A stretch of 64,000 bases of DNA from Pseudomonas crudilactis. GTDB taxonomy: Bacteria > Pseudomonadota > Gammaproteobacteria > Pseudomonadales > Pseudomonadaceae. The stretch is taken from contig NZ_WXVV01000008.1 of the NCBI RefSeq assembly GCF_013433315.1, positions 124,001 through 188,000 of the forward strand, in the 5' to 3' direction. Positions 62,134-64,000 of this stretch are shown piece by piece (within the stretch, counting starts at the first letter, position 1; every line of letters begins with the position of its first letter). The notes beneath the pieces were generated by a model that worked only from the letters and a program-made list of their open reading frames with translations, did no database searches and was not told the origin of the DNA. A program made the translations under genes and the position numbers.

Positions 62134-63081
62134 TTACAGAGAATCAGGCCAGAACGCGCGAATCCCCGCGACACCCTGCGCGCCAACGCCCCAAGCCTTC
62201 TCGCGCTCAGCCGGACCAACCCCGCCCAACAGAAACACCGGCTTACTAAAGCCTTCGATCAACGTTGAAGCCTGCTCCCAGCCCAACGGCTGGGCATCCG
62301 GGTGCGTCAAAGTCGGCTGCACCGGCGACAGCGTGACGAAATCCACGCCCATCTGCTCGGCGAGCGCCAGTTCTTCAACGTTGTGGCACGACGCCGCCAA
62401 CCAGCGCTCCGCCGGTAACGGCCGCCCCGCCGCCGCGTATTTGCGCAGCTGTGCAGAGGTGATGTGCCAGCCGGCAGACGGGAAATCGCCGAGCCACTCG
62501 AACGGCCCCTTGATCATCAACTGCGCCTTCCCGGCACACAGCCCGGCCGCATCGACAGCCAGATCGCGATATTTGGGGTCATAGCCGTTCGGCGCGCGCA
62601 ACTGGATCAGTTTGATCCCACCGGCAATCGCCTTCTGGATACCGCGCAGTAGAGCCGGGGTTTCCAGATCTTCAGGGGTAATCAGGTACTCCGCCGGCAA
62701 ACGCGCCGCCGCAACGATCGGCTGGTTCGCGGCCGGGAATTCGTAGCTCGCCAGTTCCTTCGCCGAGACCCAGGCCAACGGCTGCCCTTCAGCACCGTGC
62801 GGCTCGCCGGTGAATGCCGACACTTCCCAGACATCCAGCAATACCTGCTTGTCCGGGTAGTCGTGACGCACTTTGATCAGCGGGCGGGCTGAGCCAACGA
62901 CAATGCCCAACTCTTCGTGCAGCTCACGGGCCAGTGCGCCTTCGACCGACTCGTCGGCCTCGACCTTGCCACCGGGAAACTCCCACAGACCACCCTGATG
63001 CTGGGTGTCGGCGCGGCGGGCGATGAGGATTTTGCCGCTGCTATCACGAATGACCGCAGCGGCGACGTGTACGCGTTTCAC
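62134..63081 (-). CDS. Nudix (MutT) hydrolase fused to a thiamine-phosphate-synthase-like domain
   Basis: A 315-residue two-domain protein. Residues 1-130 are a MutT-type Nudix domain with the box GGKVEADESVEGALARELHEELGI, which removes oxidised nucleoside triphosphates such as 8-oxo-dGTP. Residues about 140-315 are a ThiE/TenI-like TIM barrel (IKLIQLRAPNGYDPKY, GWHITSAQL, FVTLSPVQPTLTHPDAQPLGWE, VFLLGGVGPAE). I start at the GTG at 63081, which overlaps the upstream GST stop (GTGA). The fusion is known in gammaproteobacteria (PA4400 by position); the role of the second domain is not settled. Confidence 0.88.
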   Translation of the reverse strand: MKRVHVAAAVIRDSSGKILIARRADTQHQGGLWEFPGGKVEADESVEGALARELHEELGIVVGSARPLIKVRHDYPDKQVLLDVWEVSAFTGEPHGAEGQPLAWVSAKELASYEFPAANQPIVAAARLPAEYLITPEDLETPALLRGIQKAIAGGIKLIQLRAPNGYDPKYRDLAVDAAGLCAGKAQLMIKGPFEWLGDFPSAGWHITSAQLRKYAAAGRPLPAERWLAASCHNVEELALAEQMGVDFVTLSPVQPTLTHPDAQPLGWEQASTLIEGFSKPVFLLGGVGPAEREKAWGVGAQGVAGIRAFWPDSL

Positions 63082-63710
63082 GGAATCAACTCCTCCAGTC
63101 CAGCCTTTTGCCATGCTTTGAAGGCGGGCCATTGGTAGACGGTTTCAACATAGGCTTCGTCGGCGGCGGGCAGCTGCACTTGGTAGGTGCGCAAACGCAC
63201 GGCAATCGGGGCGAAGAAGGCATCGGCAAGACTCACCCGACCGAACAGGTACGGCCCGCTCTCGGTGGCGGCGGCGCGGCATTCAGCCCACAGCGCGAGC
63301 ATGCGCTCGATGTCGATCTTCACTTCTGGCGGCACCGGGTTCAGCGGTGCGTCATGGTTGAGGTTGAACGGCATGTGATTGCGCATGGCGAAGAAACCGC
63401 TGTGCATTTGTGCGCAAGCGGATCGGGCCTGAGCGCGGGCGAAAATGTCGGAGGGCCATAGTTGCTCGGACGGGAACGTCTCGGCGAGGTATTCGGCAAT
63501 TGCCAGTGAGTCGGCAATGGTGCCGCGCGCCGTTTGCAGCAGCGGGACTTTGGCGGTCGGCGAATGCTTGAGCAGCAGCGCGCGGGTATCGGGCTTGCCG
63601 AGTTTGATCAGTTCTTCGCTGTACGGTGCGCCGGTCAGTTCAAGCGCCAGTGCGGCACGCAGGGACCAGGAGGAAAGCAGTTTGTCGCCGATGATCAGGT
63701 GCAGGGACAT
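63078..63710 (-). CDS. Glutathione S-transferase family protein
   Basis: A 210-residue GST. The thioredoxin-like N-terminal domain has LIIGDKLLSSWSLRAALALELTGAPYSEELI (Ser in SSWS likely contacts glutathione) and KVPLLQTARGTIADSLAIAEYLAE, the cis-Pro and glutathione-binding stretch. The C-terminal helical domain ends with VSLADAFFAPIAVRL. It lies between argJ and the Nudix gene on the same strand. Its substrate is unknown. Confidence 0.88.
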   Translation of the reverse strand: MSLHLIIGDKLLSSWSLRAALALELTGAPYSEELIKLGKPDTRALLLKHSPTAKVPLLQTARGTIADSLAIAEYLAETFPSEQLWPSDIFARAQARSACAQMHSGFFAMRNHMPFNLNHDAPLNPVPPEVKIDIERMLALWAECRAAATESGPYLFGRVSLADAFFAPIAVRLRTYQVQLPAADEAYVETVYQWPAFKAWQKAGLEELIP

Positions 63711-63767
63711 GGGTGTGGCGCCTTTTCGTCAGTGGAGAAACCTGGAGACTTGCATTCTTTGAGCTGC

Positions 63768-63846
63768 CGCCTTCGCGAGCAGGCTCGCTCCCACATTGGA
63801 TCGTGTTGTCACAAATCCCCTGTGGGAGCGAGCCTGCTCGCGAAAG
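63768..63846. repeat. REPIN-like pair, TGTGGGAGCGAGC family, outward arms
   Basis: CCTTCGCGAGCAGGCTCGCT ending in CCCACA is followed by TGTGGGAGCGAGCCTGCTCG, between argJ and the GST gene. Confidence 0.8.
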
Positions 63847-63864
63847 AAGCGACCCGGTCTTGGA

Positions 63865-64000
63865 TCAGGTGCGGTATTCGGCGTTGATCTTCACATATTC
63901 ATGCGACAGGTCGGTGGTCCAGATGGTTTCGCTGCAATCGCCGCGACCCAGTTCGATGCGGATAGTGATCTCTTCCTGCTGCATCACCGCCGAACCCTGG
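63865..64000 (-). CDS. argJ: Bifunctional glutamate N-acetyltransferase/amino-acid acetyltransferase ArgJ, C-terminal end
   Basis: Only the last 44 codons are inside the window; the rest lies beyond the right edge. The translated end, [20 protein letters not shown] followed by [23 protein letters not shown], is the conserved ArgJ C terminus. The enzyme transfers acetyl groups in the cyclic arginine pathway. The order argJ-GST-Nudix matches PA4402-4400. Confidence 0.9.
   Translation of the reverse strand, partial: QGSAVMQQEEITIRIELGRGDCSETIWTTDLSHEYVKINAEYRT

Overview
The window is chromosomal DNA of a Pseudomonas, most likely of the P. fluorescens group. The reasons are the high GC content, the gene order (several blocks match P. 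aeruginosa PAO1 neighbourhoods as I remember them: PA3190-3195, PA1300-1302, the arc operon, PA2442-2449, PA0958-0976 and PA4394-4402), and the many REP/REPIN-type palindromes typical of fluorescent pseudomonads. Nothing looks like a prophage, plasmid, IS transposase or CRISPR array. Most of the window is core metabolism and housekeeping. The structures the genes do not explain are repeats and regulatory sites.

Left part (1-9.4 kb): peripheral glucose uptake and Entner-Doudoroff control. A sugar-binding protein (gtsA), an AGE-family sugar isomerase, the GtrS/GltR two-component system, glucokinase and phosphogluconate dehydratase are all on the minus strand. They diverge from a gap-1 type glyceraldehyde-3-phosphate dehydrogenase across HexR-like operators. 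All five leaders of this locus carry an AACAACAA element that fits a Hfq/Crc target.

9.6-15.2 kb: a heme-signalling cell-surface system, namely an ECF sigma factor behind a Fur box, a FecR-type anti-sigma factor, a TonB-dependent heme receptor with an STN domain, a heme oxygenase and a DUF454 membrane protein. Then come a chemoreceptor (15.5-17.6 kb), a CaiB-type CoA transferase with unusual domain order, and a striking 824-bp array of six 130-bp units (19.1-20.0 kb). The array is an internally amplified copy of a small inverted-repeat element that also occurs at 2.85, 28.0 and, in part, 35.05 kb.

20-28 kb: alkA, then two divergent arcD antiporter paralogs, the second leading arcD-arcA-arcB-arcC (arginine deiminase pathway) and a DUF5064 protein. 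28.3-36.3 kb: the GcsR regulator and the glycine cleavage/serine dehydratase genes gcvH-gcvP-sdaA-gcvT. Upstream of gcvH there is a nearly complete sigma-54 promoter architecture (three 18-bp dyads, an IHF site and a -24/-12 element).

36.7-54.3 kb: a cold-shock protein, an RDD protein, nadA, tRNA-Lys, queC-queE, the Tol-Pal operon (ybgC-tolQRAB-pal-cpoB), ruvCAB, a YebC/PmpR regulator, aspS, an FmdB zinc ribbon, an RHH protein, Dps, a membrane-anchored cold-shock-domain protein, slyX and a HIT hydrolase. 55.2-64 kb: an OprD porin, MscS, YajQ, PanE, an orphan PAS histidine kinase, a PduO-type adenosyltransferase, a Nudix/ThiE-like fusion, a glutathione S-transferase and the 3' end of argJ, cut by the window edge.
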